DNA of 64,000 nucleotides from Demequina subtropica (GCF_000971235.1 NZ_BBMB01000011.1:190547-254546), one strand, 5' to 3'; counted from the stretch's first letter, positions 1-9,388 are shown. The notes: a model not told the origin generated them from the letters alone. Numbers and translations are program-made.

Positions 1-780
1 GCGAAGTCGGCGCGCTCGCTCGCGACCTACGCGGGCGACGAGCAGCCGTGGCTCGAGTCGGGCTACACGGCGGACGGCGGCCGCTCGACCCGCGTGCCCG
101 TGAAGAGCGTGCGCAAGCGCACCGCCGAGGCGATGGTGAAGTCCGCCTTCACCGCGCCGCACGTCACGGTGTTCCACACCGCCGACGTCACGGCGACGAT
201 GGACCTGGTCAAGCGCCTCAAGGTGGACCGCGACTTCTCCGACGTGCGCGTGACGCCGCTGCTCATCGTCGCGAAGGCGCTGCTGCTCGCGGTGCGACGC
301 CACCCGGAGATCAACGCGAGCTGGGACGACGAGGCGCGGGAGATCGTCTACAAGCACTACGTCAACCTCGGCATCGCGGCGTCGACCCCGCGCGGGCTCC
401 TGGTGCCGAACATCAAGGACGCGCACCGGCTGCCGCTGCACGAGCTCGCGCTCGAGCTCGGCGAGCTGACCGCGCTCGCCCGCGAGAACCGCACGCCTCC
501 CGCCGCGCTCAGCGGCGGCACCATCTCGATCACCAACGTCGGCCCGCTCGGCATCGACACCGGCACGCCCATCCTCAACCCGGGCGAATCGGCGATCCTG
601 GCCTTCGGCGCGATCCGCGAGCAGCCGTGGGTCCACGAGGGCGAGATCAAGATCCGCTGGGTCACGCAGCTCGCGCTGAGCTTCGACCACCGTCTGGTGG
701 ACGGCGAGCTCGGCGCGCGCGTGCTGGCCGATGTGGGACGTGTGATGAGCGACCCGGCGCAGGGCCTCGTCTGGGGGTGA
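1..780 (+). CDS. 2-oxoacid dehydrogenase E2 component (dihydrolipoamide acyltransferase), 3' part
   Basis: The frame is open from the first base, so the 5' part lies outside the window; 259 residues remain. They form the E2 catalytic domain, which transfers the acyl group from lipoyl-lysine to CoA in the pyruvate or branched-chain dehydrogenase complex. The active-site signature FDHRLVDG is present near fragment residues 228-235, and the TISITNVG strand and NPGESAILAFG segment are typical of the family. Lipoyl and E1/E3-binding domains must be upstream. Whether the substrate is pyruvate or a branched-chain ketoacid cannot be told from this part. Using the ATG at 94 as the start would cut into the conserved domain. 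Confidence 0.93.
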   Translation, partial: AKSARSLATYAGDEQPWLESGYTADGGRSTRVPVKSVRKRTAEAMVKSAFTAPHVTVFHTADVTATMDLVKRLKVDRDFSDVRVTPLLIVAKALLLAVRRHPEINASWDDEAREIVYKHYVNLGIAASTPRGLLVPNIKDAHRLPLHELALELGELTALARENRTPPAALSGGTISITNVGPLGIDTGTPILNPGESAILAFGAIREQPWVHEGEIKIRWVTQLALSFDHRLVDGELGARVLADVGRVMSDPAQGLVWG

Positions 781-900
781 CCCCTCACCCCCGCCGACGC
801 TGCGCACGGATCTCGGGGCGACACGCCGCCGTTCCGGGCGCGCGGCGCGCGTTCCCCCGGCGTGTCGCGCTCAACTCCGTGCGCGCTGTCGGGGTGGGGT
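778..900. repeat. Large hairpin element, family copy A
   Basis: An imperfect inverted repeat of about 120 bp between two convergent genes. The outer arms pair GCGCACGGA with TCCGTGCGC and the inner arms pair GCGACACGCC with GGCGTGTCGC. The same arrangement (ACGGA outside, GACACGCC inside) occurs at 28781-28893 and, more diverged, at 44362-44458. The right arm enters the 3' end of the winged-helix gene and encodes its last residues. It may serve as a bidirectional terminator or be a REP/MITE-like element. Confidence 0.6.
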
Positions 901-2007
901 GGCCCAGGTGACGGTGACCGGGAGTCCCACGAACGCACCGAACGGCGAGAGCGCCCGCTCGCACCGCTGTCGGTCCCGACGGGACAGGCCGACGATGTCG
1001 TGCGCCTCGACTTCGACGGAGTGCGCCCTCAGGGTGCGCCTCCACGTGCCGACGACGCGGCCGTCGAGCACGAAGGTCGAGCGGAAGACGCCGTTGCCTC
1101 CCGGCACCACGGACGGCTCATGCGCCTTGTCGAGCTGCGCGCTGCGATCGGCGTAGCCCAGCACTAGCTCGTCGAAGCCCGGCAGCGCGAGGTCCTCGAG
1201 GTCGACCGCCGGTTCCTCGAGCGCGGCGGGCGCCACGAGCATCGGCCCCGCCTCAGTCTCGACCGCCTCCACCGAGGCCTCCGCCCCCGCGATCCCCGCG
1301 CGGCAGTCGCGCAGCGGCAGGCCCGTCCAGCGCGCGAAGTCCCTCTCGGTGACCGGCCCGTGCGAGCGCACGAAGCGCGTGGCCAGGGTCGCCAGGCCCT
1401 CGTCGCGCGAGGGGTGCGCGGGATCGGGGGCCCATTCGTCGAGGCGCGCGAAGAGCTGCTCCTTGCCCTCCTCTCCCGCGAGGCACACCGCTCCGGACTG
1501 CGCCGCGTCGACGATCACGTGGTAGCCGCGCTGCCCCGCGGGCGAGACCCCTGCCTCGTCGAGCGCCGCGAGGCAGGCGGCGCGCGTGAGCCGCGTCCCG
1601 GTGAGCGCCTCCCGCAGCGCCTCTGTCCCGCGCGCGACGTCGGCGTCGGTGAGTCCGAGCGCGGCACGGCGTGAGGCGGCCGCTGCACGCGGTCGGCGGC
1701 TCATGAGCGCGGTCATCCACGCGGCGTCGCGGGACGGCACCAGGTGGATCGTGCCGCGCATGGGCCAGGTGCGCAGCACGTAGCCCCGGTCGATCGCGGC
1801 CACGACCTCGGCCTGCGGCGTGCCGGGAAGGCGTACGCCGAGCGACCAGCGGGCCGAGGCGACGTCCTGCGCCTGCATCGCCCCCAGGTGCTCGACCACG
1901 CACGCCACCGCGCTCGCGCCGCCGTCGAGGACCAGCCCGCGCGCGCCGGTGAGCAGCAACGCGCGGAGGCGCAGCGCTCGGACTTGTGCGAGCGTGAGAA
2001 CGGTCAC
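871..2007 (-). CDS. Winged helix DNA-binding domain protein (HTH_42 / AlkX-like family)
   Basis: A 378-residue protein starting at a GTG (2005-2007). It resembles the actinobacterial family with tandem winged-helix modules (PF06224, AlkX/YcaQ-like): the early segment GAMQAQDVASARWSLGVRL, then YVLRTWPMRGTIHLVPSRD around residues 75-95, and an FDELVLGYADRS segment in the C-terminal half are characteristic. YcaQ relatives are DNA glycosylases for cross-links, but this short actinobacterial subgroup has no proven activity. The final nine or so residues are encoded by an arm of the hairpin repeat. It diverges from the DUF2332 gene across about 70 bp. Confidence 0.8.
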   Translation of the reverse strand: MTVLTLAQVRALRLRALLLTGARGLVLDGGASAVACVVEHLGAMQAQDVASARWSLGVRLPGTPQAEVVAAIDRGYVLRTWPMRGTIHLVPSRDAAWMTALMSRRPRAAAASRRAALGLTDADVARGTEALREALTGTRLTRAACLAALDEAGVSPAGQRGYHVIVDAAQSGAVCLAGEEGKEQLFARLDEWAPDPAHPSRDEGLATLATRFVRSHGPVTERDFARWTGLPLRDCRAGIAGAEASVEAVETEAGPMLVAPAALEEPAVDLEDLALPGFDELVLGYADRSAQLDKAHEPSVVPGGNGVFRSTFVLDGRVVGTWRRTLRAHSVEVEAHDIVGLSRRDRQRCERALSPFGAFVGLPVTVTWATPPRQRARS

Positions 2008-2079
2008 GGGGCCACGCTACGCGCCGAGGCGAGGTGCACTATTGTCAAGTCTCGGCAAAGTTGCGGCCAGGGAGGCGGA

Positions 2080-3102
2080 ATGGAGCGATGGCTCGCGGAT
2101 CACGACGGCGACCTCGAGCGGCTCGCGGAGGGCCTGCGCGCGTGGATACCGTTCGCCGCCGACTCGCCCCTGTACGACCTGCTCGCGCGCCGGATGGTCG
2201 ATGACGCCGAGGTGCTCGCGGTGCTCGCCCGCATCCCGGCGTCGCCGCCAGTGAACGTGCTGCTCGCCGCCGTGCAGATGCTGGTCACCCCGGACGATGC
2301 GCTCGCGGCCTGGTACCCGAGTCGGGTCGCCGCGCCGCGGGAGCCCGACGCCGCGGCCTACCAGGCGTTCCGCGACTTCGTGCTCAACCGCGCGGGCGCG
2401 ATCGAGGAGATCGGGCGCACGCGCACCACCCAGACCAACGAGGTGCGCCGATGCGCCGTTCTCATGCCCGCGGTGGCCGAGGCCATCGCCCTTCAGGGCT
2501 GGGAGGTCCCCGTGCACGCCGTCGAGATCGGCGCGGCCGCCGGTCTCCTGCTCGGCATGGACGCGCTCGCGTACCGCTACGGCGACGTGCGGCTCGGTGG
2601 CGGCGCTCTCGAGGTCGGATCCGACCTGCGCGGCGGGCTGCCCCTCCCCGCGCGGGTGCCGAGCCTCGCGACCCGCATCGGGCTCGACCTCGCGCCCATC
2701 GACGTCTCCGCGCCCGCCGAAGTGGCGTGGCTCGAGGCGCTCGTATGGCCCGAGCAAGCGGAGCGCCGCGCGCGGCTCGAACAGGCGATCGCGCTGCGGC
2801 GCACCCTTGACGTGCGGATGGTGGCCGGAGACGCCGCCGTGACGCTGCCGCAGGTCGCGCATGCCCTGCCCTCGGGGCCGCTCGTGCTGTGGCACTCGAT
2901 CGCGCTTTACCAGCTCGAGGATGCGCGACTCGATGCGATCGACGATGCCGTCGCGGCGGTCGCGCGCGAGCGCCCCGTCACGAGGGTCGCGTTCGAGCCC
3001 GCGCCCGGCGGCGCCGCGGACGTGCGCATCGGCCTGCGGCCGAGGGAGGTCGAACCGATCGCCACCGCACATGCGCACGGTGCGTGGATCGACGCCCCCT
3101 GA
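2080..3102 (+). CDS. DUF2332 family protein
   Basis: A 340-residue soluble protein of the actinobacterial/alphaproteobacterial DUF2332 family, function unknown. The conserved core is visible: TQTNEVRRCAVLMPAVAEA near residues 115-135, then HAVEIGAAAGLLLGMDALAYRY, which looks like a degenerate methyltransferase motif I. A strand-rich end (PLVLWHSIALYQL) follows. The start is the ATG at 2080 behind a GGAGG at 2071-2075. It ends 10 bp before the convergent acyltransferase gene. Confidence 0.8.
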   Translation: MERWLADHDGDLERLAEGLRAWIPFAADSPLYDLLARRMVDDAEVLAVLARIPASPPVNVLLAAVQMLVTPDDALAAWYPSRVAAPREPDAAAYQAFRDFVLNRAGAIEEIGRTRTTQTNEVRRCAVLMPAVAEAIALQGWEVPVHAVEIGAAAGLLLGMDALAYRYGDVRLGGGALEVGSDLRGGLPLPARVPSLATRIGLDLAPIDVSAPAEVAWLEALVWPEQAERRARLEQAIALRRTLDVRMVAGDAAVTLPQVAHALPSGPLVLWHSIALYQLEDARLDAIDDAVAAVARERPVTRVAFEPAPGGAADVRIGLRPREVEPIATAHAHGAWIDAP

Positions 3103-3112
3103 CTCGCGTCGG

Positions 3113-5278
3113 TCAGGCGGAGGAGCCGACCAGGAAGGCCTCGGGCGTGCGGTCGATCACCTCGGGCGTGAGCGTGGTGGCCCACAGCGGCGTCATGTGG
3201 CTCTGGTCGCGGTAGACGAGCACCCCGCCCACGACCGGCGAGCACGTGTCGTCGGAGCAGTAGGTGTCGGTGAGGTCGAGCACCGTGACCTCACCGGGCG
3301 AGAAGCCTGCCGCAGCATCAGCCTGCGGATCGAAGGGGAGCGCCTCGGAGCGGTCGTGCGCACAGCGCTCCGCGCCCTCGAGGCCGTGGATCGCGGCGCA
3401 CTTCTGGACGTCCTCGACCGGATGGGGCAGGTCCGTGAACGCGAGGACCCGGGCGCCGGAGTCGACCGCCACCTGCCACGCCTCGGTGAGGCCCGCGACG
3501 CCCGCATCGTGCTGGTTGTCCGCGCCCGCGAGCTCCCACTCGACGCCCGAGAGCCCGCTCGTGATGATGAGGTCGTAGTCGCCGGTGCGGATCTCGTCGG
3601 CGGCGGCATGCTGCCACTCGGTGCACAGGCGGGTGGTGAGCGGTCCGAACGTGGTGCGCTGCGCGAACGTATAGGCGCAGCTCGCACGGAAGGACATGCT
3701 CACGTCCCAGTCGTATTCCTGGGCCAGTGAGTGGACGATGGGCTTGAGCTGGTTTGCGTGGGAGTCGCCCACGACGAACACCCTCGGGCCCTGGCCCGTG
3801 CCGCCCGTCGCGTGGCACGTGCTGAAGCCCTCCTCCTTGTAGGCGTAGAAGCAGTCCTGATCGCCGATCCAGCGATCGATCTCCTCGCCGCCTGCGCCGG
3901 TGTCGCCGAGCGCGGGCAGCAGCGCCGCCGGCTCGACCCCGGCGCACTCGGGGCCACGCGTGACCGCGGCGGCACCGAGGCAGTCGTCGCCATGCGAGAC
4001 CGCGAGCTGGACGGCCTCGGCGTTGGCCTCGGCCTCGCGGTCGGCCCGCGCGATGGTCGCGACCGGCAGCGAGAGCACCGCGAGCGTGCCGATCAGCAGA
4101 ATCGCGAGCGTGCGCCGGCCGGTGAACAGGCGGTCGCGCGAGGGGGCGAGGTAACGCTGCTCGACGAAGCGGTAGCTGATCGCGGCGCATGCGAGGGAGG
4201 CCGCGAGCTGCCCGGCCACGAGGAGCCTGTGGGGGGCGTCGGGGAACGCGTAGCCCGAGATGATGATGATCGGCCAGTGCCACAGGTAGAGGGAGTACGA
4301 GACGTCCCCGAGCCACTGGATCGGACGCGTGCCGGCGATGCGGACCGCGTCCCAGCGCAGAGCGGTGCTGCCTAGGCCGAGGATCAGCGCCGTCGCGACG
4401 GTCGGCACGAGAGTGGGGTAGCCGGGGTGCGCGGTGCCGGCGGTGAACATCACCATCGCGCCGATGATCGCGAGCCACGAGGCCCACACGAGCGGCGCGC
4501 GCACCATGTCGGGCACGCGAATGCGCACCCCGAGCGATGCCAGCAGGGCCGGCAGCAGGGCGACCACGCCGCCGAGCGCGAACTCCCACACGCGCATGGT
4601 GGTGGGGTAGAAGGTGTCGGTCTGCGCATCGGCGAGGCCGTGCAGCGCCCAGGCGAACGAGGCGACGAAGGCGACGACCAGCACGGTCGGGGCGGCGACC
4701 GCGAAGCGGCGCGCACGGCGACGGACCAGTAGCCAGAGCAGCACCATCAGCACGGGGATCGCGATGTAGTACTGCTCCTCGACCGACAGCGACCAGAAGT
4801 GGCGCGCCGGCGAGGCGGAGAGGTCCTCGCTGAAGTAGTCGGAGCCCGCCGCGGCAAGCTGCCAGTTCTCGACGTACAGCGTCGCGGCGATGGCCTCCTC
4901 GCTGAACTGGCGCCACATCGCGTGCGGGACGACGAGGGCGGTCGCGACCGCGGTCGCGAGCACGACGAGGAACGATGCCGGCATGAGCCTGCGCACGCGA
5001 CGTCCCCAGAACGAGGCGAGGGAGAAGCGGTGCGCCGTGATGTCCCGCGCGATGATCCCAGTGATGAGGAAGCCCGAGATCACGAAGAACACGTCGACGC
5101 CGATGTAGCCGCCGGGGAGGCGCCAGCCGACGAGATGGTTGATCAGCACGCCGCCGATCGCGAGCGCGCGCAGGGCCTGGATGTCCTTGCGGTGGCCTCC
5201 GTGCGAGCGCGCCTTCGGCGACTCGGGGGCGCGCCCGGGTGTGACGCGAGCGTCCTCGATCGTGGTCGACGTGGCCAT
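3113..5278 (-). CDS. Acyltransferase 3 / SGNH-hydrolase fusion (OafB-like surface acyltransferase)
   Basis: A 721-residue integral membrane protein. Residues about 30-400 form an acyltransferase-3 domain with about ten membrane helices, opening with RKDIQALRALAIGGVLINHL, where the conserved His is expected. A periplasm-facing SGNH domain follows: VVGDSHANQL near residue 500 supplies the nucleophile Ser motif and YRDQSHMT near the end the Asp-x-x-His pair. Such fusions O-acetylate surface polysaccharide or peptidoglycan. There is no glycan cluster beside it, so the acceptor is unknown. Confidence 0.88.
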   Translation of the reverse strand: MATSTTIEDARVTPGRAPESPKARSHGGHRKDIQALRALAIGGVLINHLVGWRLPGGYIGVDVFFVISGFLITGIIARDITAHRFSLASFWGRRVRRLMPASFLVVLATAVATALVVPHAMWRQFSEEAIAATLYVENWQLAAAGSDYFSEDLSASPARHFWSLSVEEQYYIAIPVLMVLLWLLVRRRARRFAVAAPTVLVVAFVASFAWALHGLADAQTDTFYPTTMRVWEFALGGVVALLPALLASLGVRIRVPDMVRAPLVWASWLAIIGAMVMFTAGTAHPGYPTLVPTVATALILGLGSTALRWDAVRIAGTRPIQWLGDVSYSLYLWHWPIIIISGYAFPDAPHRLLVAGQLAASLACAAISYRFVEQRYLAPSRDRLFTGRRTLAILLIGTLAVLSLPVATIARADREAEANAEAVQLAVSHGDDCLGAAAVTRGPECAGVEPAALLPALGDTGAGGEEIDRWIGDQDCFYAYKEEGFSTCHATGGTGQGPRVFVVGDSHANQLKPIVHSLAQEYDWDVSMSFRASCAYTFAQRTTFGPLTTRLCTEWQHAAADEIRTGDYDLIITSGLSGVEWELAGADNQHDAGVAGLTEAWQVAVDSGARVLAFTDLPHPVEDVQKCAAIHGLEGAERCAHDRSEALPFDPQADAAAGFSPGEVTVLDLTDTYCSDDTCSPVVGGVLVYRDQSHMTPLWATTLTPEVIDRTPEAFLVGSSA

Positions 5279-5451
5279 GCGGAAGCCTTCCCCCCAACGC
5301 CGCCGTTCAGATGGCGACGCTCAATGCCGAAATTCGGGGTCCATCATAGCGTGGACATGTTTCATTCACGCCGCACGCATCGTACCTGGCAGCCTCCTTG
5401 AGGGCCGCAAGGTGTGCCGCTAGGGTGGCGGCACCAGCACGGGGGGTGCCG

Positions 5452-5964
5452 ATGCCGCACGAGGACACGTTCTATCCGGATCCGGACGACTCGTTCGCGT
5501 CGCTGCCGGTCGCAGCGGAACCGGAACCCGCCGCTGAGCCCGCACCCGATCCGACCTGGCCGCCGCAGACGCCGGCATCGTGGGACGAGCAGCCCGCGTA
5601 CGAGCCCTACGAGCCGCCGGCGCGCCAGGAGAGCGCCCAGGAGCAGATCCGCGGGCGCGGCATCAGCATGGAGCTCAACCACTATGCGCACGCGTCGGTC
5701 GGGTTGGGCGGCGCCGCGCTCGTCGCGACCCTGATCATGTTCGTCGCGGGCGGCGTGCTCTGGGTCTACGTCGGCGCGGGTCTCGCGTCGGTCTACTACG
5801 GCGTGCGCGGGTGGAACGCCGCCGCGCGTCGCTTCGCCACGAACGGCCGGACCGCCGCCGTGGGCATCGCGCTGGGCTGCCTCACGCTCCTCGGCGCCGT
5901 CGCCTATGTGATCGCCTCCGTCCTGGAGGCCGCGGCCATCGTCGGGGAGGCGACCGGCGCGTAG
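5452..5964 (+). CDS. Small membrane protein with acidic/proline-rich N-terminus
   Basis: A 170-residue protein. Residues 1-75 are acidic and rich in Pro, Glu and Ala and should be cytoplasmic and disordered. Three hydrophobic helices follow (about 90-112, 112-125 and 145-165), as in DUF4190-type proteins. I chose the ATG at 5452, because upstream in-frame codons give an arginine-rich stretch unlike the rest. A TAGGGT -10-like element lies about 30 bp upstream. It precedes the copper/CtaG gene by 24 bp and may be cotranscribed. Function unknown. Confidence 0.65.
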   Translation: MPHEDTFYPDPDDSFASLPVAAEPEPAAEPAPDPTWPPQTPASWDEQPAYEPYEPPARQESAQEQIRGRGISMELNHYAHASVGLGGAALVATLIMFVAGGVLWVYVGAGLASVYYGVRGWNAAARRFATNGRTAAVGIALGCLTLLGAVAYVIASVLEAAAIVGEATGA

Positions 5965-5988
5965 CCGCAGCGCTCTACTCTGGTCCGC

Positions 5989-7839
5989 ATGACGGTCGAG
6001 ACGCTCGTGACGCTCAGCGCCGCGGCGAGGGACCTGTCCATCGCCGCGACCACCGGCGCGCTGCTGGTGATCGCGGGCGTCCTGCCCGCCGGCCACCGCG
6101 CGGTGGGGCGTGCGTCCCTGATCGCCCGGCTCGGCTCGATCGGCTGGGTGCTCGGCGCCTTCGCGCACTCGATGGCCACCTACGCGAGCATCCGCGGCAC
6201 CCTGCCCGACGCGTCGCGCTTCGTCGAGGAGTGGTGGAGCTACTCGATGTCCGTCGACCTGCTCCAGGCGTACCTCCAGGTGCTCGGCGCGGGCCTCGTG
6301 GCCTCGGTGCTGTGCACGCTCGTGCGCACGCCGGCCTTCGCGGCCTGGTCCCTGGTCCCCGTCGCGTGGGCGCTCGCATGGCTCGCGCAGACCGGGCACG
6401 CCGCGGGTGCCGCGGACCACCACCTCGCGACGTCCGCGATGTTCCTCCACCTGGTCGGCGCGACCGTCTGGACCGGCGTCATCGGGGTGATGCTCGCGCT
6501 GCGGGGCGTGCTCGGCACGCTCGCCAAGGACGCGATGATCCGCGCCTCGCGGATGGCGATCTGGGCCGCCGCCGCGGTGGTGGTGTCCGGGCTCGCGAAC
6601 GGCTGGATCCGGCTGTCCGCGGTCTCGGACCTGTGGACCACGCCGTACGGCCGCCTGCTGCTGCTCAAGACCGGCCTCATGGTGGTCGCGATCTCCCTCG
6701 CGGTGCTCCACCGCCGCGTCGCGCTGCCGCGCCTGTCCGAGCGCGATGTCGCGTCCCGATTCTGGCGGCTCATGATGGTCGACGTCGGCGCGCTCGTGGC
6801 GGTCATGGGGGTCGCGGCGGTGCTCGCGTCGACGGCGCCGCCCGTGCCGATCGTCGCTCTCGAGGAGCCGAGCCCCGCGTACCAGCTCACGGGCTACGAG
6901 CTCCCGCCCGCGCCGTCCTTCGCGAACTGGATCGGGCTGTGGCGGCTCGAGATCATCGCGGCGTTCGTGCTTGCGGCGCTCGCGGTGGTCTACGTGCTCG
7001 GCGTGACCCGGCTGCGCCGCCGCGGCGACGCGTGGCCGTGGCATCGCACCGCGAGCTGGATGGCGGGCATCGTGCTCATGGTGTGGATCACGCAGGGCGG
7101 TCCCACCGTCTACGGCATGACCACCTTCTCGGGGCACATGCTCGAGCACATGCTGCTCGTCATGGTCGCGCCGCTCGCGCTGACGTTCGGTGCCCCCATC
7201 ACGCTCGCGCTCCGGGCGCTGCCGCCGCGTGGAGACGGGTCGATGGGGCCGCGCGAGTGGATCCGCACGGTGGTCGAGTCCCGCTGGATGCGATTCTGGG
7301 CGCACCCGATCGTGGCCGCCGTGAGCTTCGCGGGCTTCCTCATCGTCTTCTACTACTCGCCGCTGTTCGAGCTCGCGCTGCGCAACCACGCGGGCCACCT
7401 GTGGATGACCCTGCACTTCACGGTGGTCGGGTACCTGTTCGTCAACGCGCTCGTGGGGATCGATCCCGGGCCCACGCGGCCGGGCTACCCGCTGCGCATC
7501 GTGCTGCTGTTCGCCACGATGGCGTTCCACGCCTTCTTCGGTGTCGCGATCATGATGTCGACGGTGCTGCTCGCTCCCACGTACTTCGGCCTCATGGGCC
7601 GCGACTGGGGCCCCGACGCGATCACCGATCAGCAGTACGGCGGCGGCATCGCGTGGGGGATCGGCGAGCTGCCGGTGGTGGCGCTCGCGATCGGGATCAT
7701 CGTCGCCTGGCGTCGCGCAGACGCGAAGGAGACCCGCAGGCGCGACCGCAAGGCCGACCGCGACGACGACGCCGAGCTGAGGGCCTACAACGCGATGCTC
7801 GCGGCGACGGCCGAGGAGGACGCGCGCACCGAGCGTTGA
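5989..7839 (+). CDS. CopD / cytochrome c oxidase assembly (CtaG) fusion protein
   Basis: A 616-residue polytopic membrane protein. The N-terminal half (about residues 10-300) matches CopD copper-import domains with TM-embedded histidines such as GHAAGAADHHLATSAMFLH. The C-terminal half (about 330-590) matches caa3-type CtaG, with HMLEHMLLVMVAPLAL and AFHAFFGVAIMMS. The fusion is common in actinobacteria and is thought to deliver copper to the CuB site of the terminal oxidase. The last 35 residues are charged and probably cytoplasmic. The start is the ATG at 5989. Confidence 0.9.
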   Translation: MTVETLVTLSAAARDLSIAATTGALLVIAGVLPAGHRAVGRASLIARLGSIGWVLGAFAHSMATYASIRGTLPDASRFVEEWWSYSMSVDLLQAYLQVLGAGLVASVLCTLVRTPAFAAWSLVPVAWALAWLAQTGHAAGAADHHLATSAMFLHLVGATVWTGVIGVMLALRGVLGTLAKDAMIRASRMAIWAAAAVVVSGLANGWIRLSAVSDLWTTPYGRLLLLKTGLMVVAISLAVLHRRVALPRLSERDVASRFWRLMMVDVGALVAVMGVAAVLASTAPPVPIVALEEPSPAYQLTGYELPPAPSFANWIGLWRLEIIAAFVLAALAVVYVLGVTRLRRRGDAWPWHRTASWMAGIVLMVWITQGGPTVYGMTTFSGHMLEHMLLVMVAPLALTFGAPITLALRALPPRGDGSMGPREWIRTVVESRWMRFWAHPIVAAVSFAGFLIVFYYSPLFELALRNHAGHLWMTLHFTVVGYLFVNALVGIDPGPTRPGYPLRIVLLFATMAFHAFFGVAIMMSTVLLAPTYFGLMGRDWGPDAITDQQYGGGIAWGIGELPVVALAIGIIVAWRRADAKETRRRDRKADRDDDAELRAYNAMLAATAEEDARTER

Positions 7840-7861
7840 GCCCGTGCCGTGAGCGCGCGGC

Positions 7862-9247
7862 TCAGCCCTCGAGCACCGTCCCGTCGGGGATGGTCTCGGC
7901 CTTGCCGGTGTCCTCGAGCGTCACCTCGCCGCGGCACACGACCCCCGCGCCGAAGGTCCAGTCGCCGCGCACGGTCAGCGCCGTCGCGTCCCGGAGCGAC
8001 GGGGCGCCGTGCGGGAAGCGCGCCTCGAACGCGGACATCGTCTTGTAGTGCTTCGAGTCGAGGTCCACGAGCGGGGCGGCCGGCAGCGCGAGCCGCAGGC
8101 CTCCGTCCTCGCCCAGGTCGTATGCGTCGGAGCGCAGGAGCAGCAGGTCGTTCGTGGTCTTCACCGGGAGGAACCTGTCGCGTCCGACCACGATGGACGT
8201 CGCGCCCTCGAACACCTCGATCGCGGCGCCCATGGCCGTCTCGATCTGGAAGACCTCGGGGCTGCTCGAGTCGGTGGGGTCCACGTTCTTGACGTTGCGG
8301 ATGAGCGGCAGCCCCAGCACTGCGCCGCGCTCGGTGAGCGCCGCGTACAGCTTCTCGAGGTCGAACCACAGGTTGTTCGTGTGGAAGAACGGGTGGTGGT
8401 GCTCGTCCGTGAAGTAGTGCATCTCCTCCGCGGCGGTCTGCGCGGTGTCGCGCAGGATGAGCCGGCCGTCGGCCTTGCGGATCGCGAGGTGGCCGCCCTT
8501 GCGGTCGGCCGCCGTGCGGCGGCACAGCTCCGCGGCGTACGGGGCGCCCGAGGCCGCGAACCAGCCGGCGATGCGCGCGCTGGGGACGGCGCCCAGGTTG
8601 TCCGAGTTGCCTGTGGAGGCGTAGCGGTAGCCCGCGTCGAGCAGGGCCTTGAGGATCCCCGAGCCCAGGAGCGCGGTGTAGATGTCGCCGTGCCCCGGAG
8701 GGCACCACTCGAGCGTGGGGTCCTGCGGCCACTCGACCGGCATGAGGCCGTCGACCAGCAGCTTGGGCTCGGCGTTCTGGAGGAAGTCGAGCGGGAGCCC
8801 GTCCACGGCGAGGTCCGCGTACGGCGCGAGCGCCTCGAGCGAGTCCTCCTGGGTGCGGAAGCTGTTCATCAGCACGAGCGGCAGCGACGCCCCGGTCGCG
8901 GCGCGCGCCTGCTGCACCTGGGCGACGATGAGGTCGAGGAAGGATCGCCCGTCTCGCACCGGTAGCAGGGACTTCGCCTTGTCCATGCCCATCGAGGTGC
9001 CCAGTCCGCCGTTGAGGCGGATGATCGCGGTGCGAGCGAGCGCCTCGCGCGCCTGCGCGTCCGAGACCTCGACGCCCTCGAGGAAGGGAGGGTCGAGCAG
9101 CGGCTCGATGGTGTCCTCGCGGATGAGCCCGGTGGCGCCGGCCTCGAGCTCCCCGAAGTAGTGGGAGAACACGTCGATGGCGGTCTGGTCGACCCCGGCA
9201 GCGGCCATCTTGGCCTGGGCGGCGATGAGTCCAGGAGCGGTCGTCAT
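7862..9247 (-). CDS. UTP--glucose-1-phosphate uridylyltransferase (UDPGP type)
   Basis: A 461-residue enzyme making UDP-glucose from UTP and glucose-1-phosphate, related to eukaryotic UGP2 rather than bacterial GalU. The nucleotide-binding loop RLNGGLGTSMGMDKAKSLLPV is at about residues 77-97. LMNSFRTQEDS and WCPPGHGDIYTAL (substrate pocket) follow, and a left-handed beta-helix-like C-terminus (GDWTFGAGVVCRGEVTLED) ends the protein. The start is the ATG at 9245-9247; the extra upstream reading frame is not family-like. The product feeds cell-wall polysaccharide, trehalose and glycolipid synthesis. Confidence 0.93.
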   Translation of the reverse strand: MTTAPGLIAAQAKMAAAGVDQTAIDVFSHYFGELEAGATGLIREDTIEPLLDPPFLEGVEVSDAQAREALARTAIIRLNGGLGTSMGMDKAKSLLPVRDGRSFLDLIVAQVQQARAATGASLPLVLMNSFRTQEDSLEALAPYADLAVDGLPLDFLQNAEPKLLVDGLMPVEWPQDPTLEWCPPGHGDIYTALLGSGILKALLDAGYRYASTGNSDNLGAVPSARIAGWFAASGAPYAAELCRRTAADRKGGHLAIRKADGRLILRDTAQTAAEEMHYFTDEHHHPFFHTNNLWFDLEKLYAALTERGAVLGLPLIRNVKNVDPTDSSSPEVFQIETAMGAAIEVFEGATSIVVGRDRFLPVKTTNDLLLLRSDAYDLGEDGGLRLALPAAPLVDLDSKHYKTMSAFEARFPHGAPSLRDATALTVRGDWTFGAGVVCRGEVTLEDTGKAETIPDGTVLEG

Positions 9248-9322
9248 GCCCCCGAGCGTACGGGTGGAGGGGCCTCGCGGCCAGGGCATCGTGCGAGGTT
9301 CGCGAGTTGCAGGCATCACATC

Positions 9323-9388
9323 GTTTCCACAGATTTCATCCACAGGTGTGGGTAAAACCTCGAGTCTCCGCACGATTCATGTGGATGA
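9323..9388. other. Cluster of DnaA-box-like sites
   Basis: Three 9-mers, each one mismatch from TTATCCACA, lie in 53 bp: TCATCCACA at 9336-9344, TGTGGGTAA at 9347-9355 (reverse) and TGTGGATGA at 9380-9388 (reverse). The first two are head to head. A weaker GTTTCCACA is at 9323-9331. The stretch is clearly AT-richer than its surroundings and holds no gene. It could bind DnaA as a titration or regulatory site. A main origin is unlikely, because no dnaA, dnaN or recF is nearby. Confidence 0.4.

Noticed and set aside
94..780. The ATG at 94 as the start of the E2 gene
   Set aside because: The frame is open to base 1, and the upstream residues continue the E2 catalytic-domain pattern, so the gene is cut by the window's edge.
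9323..9388. The chromosomal origin
   Set aside because: No dnaA, dnaN, recF, gyrB, parA/parB or rpmH nearby, and only three or four imperfect boxes.
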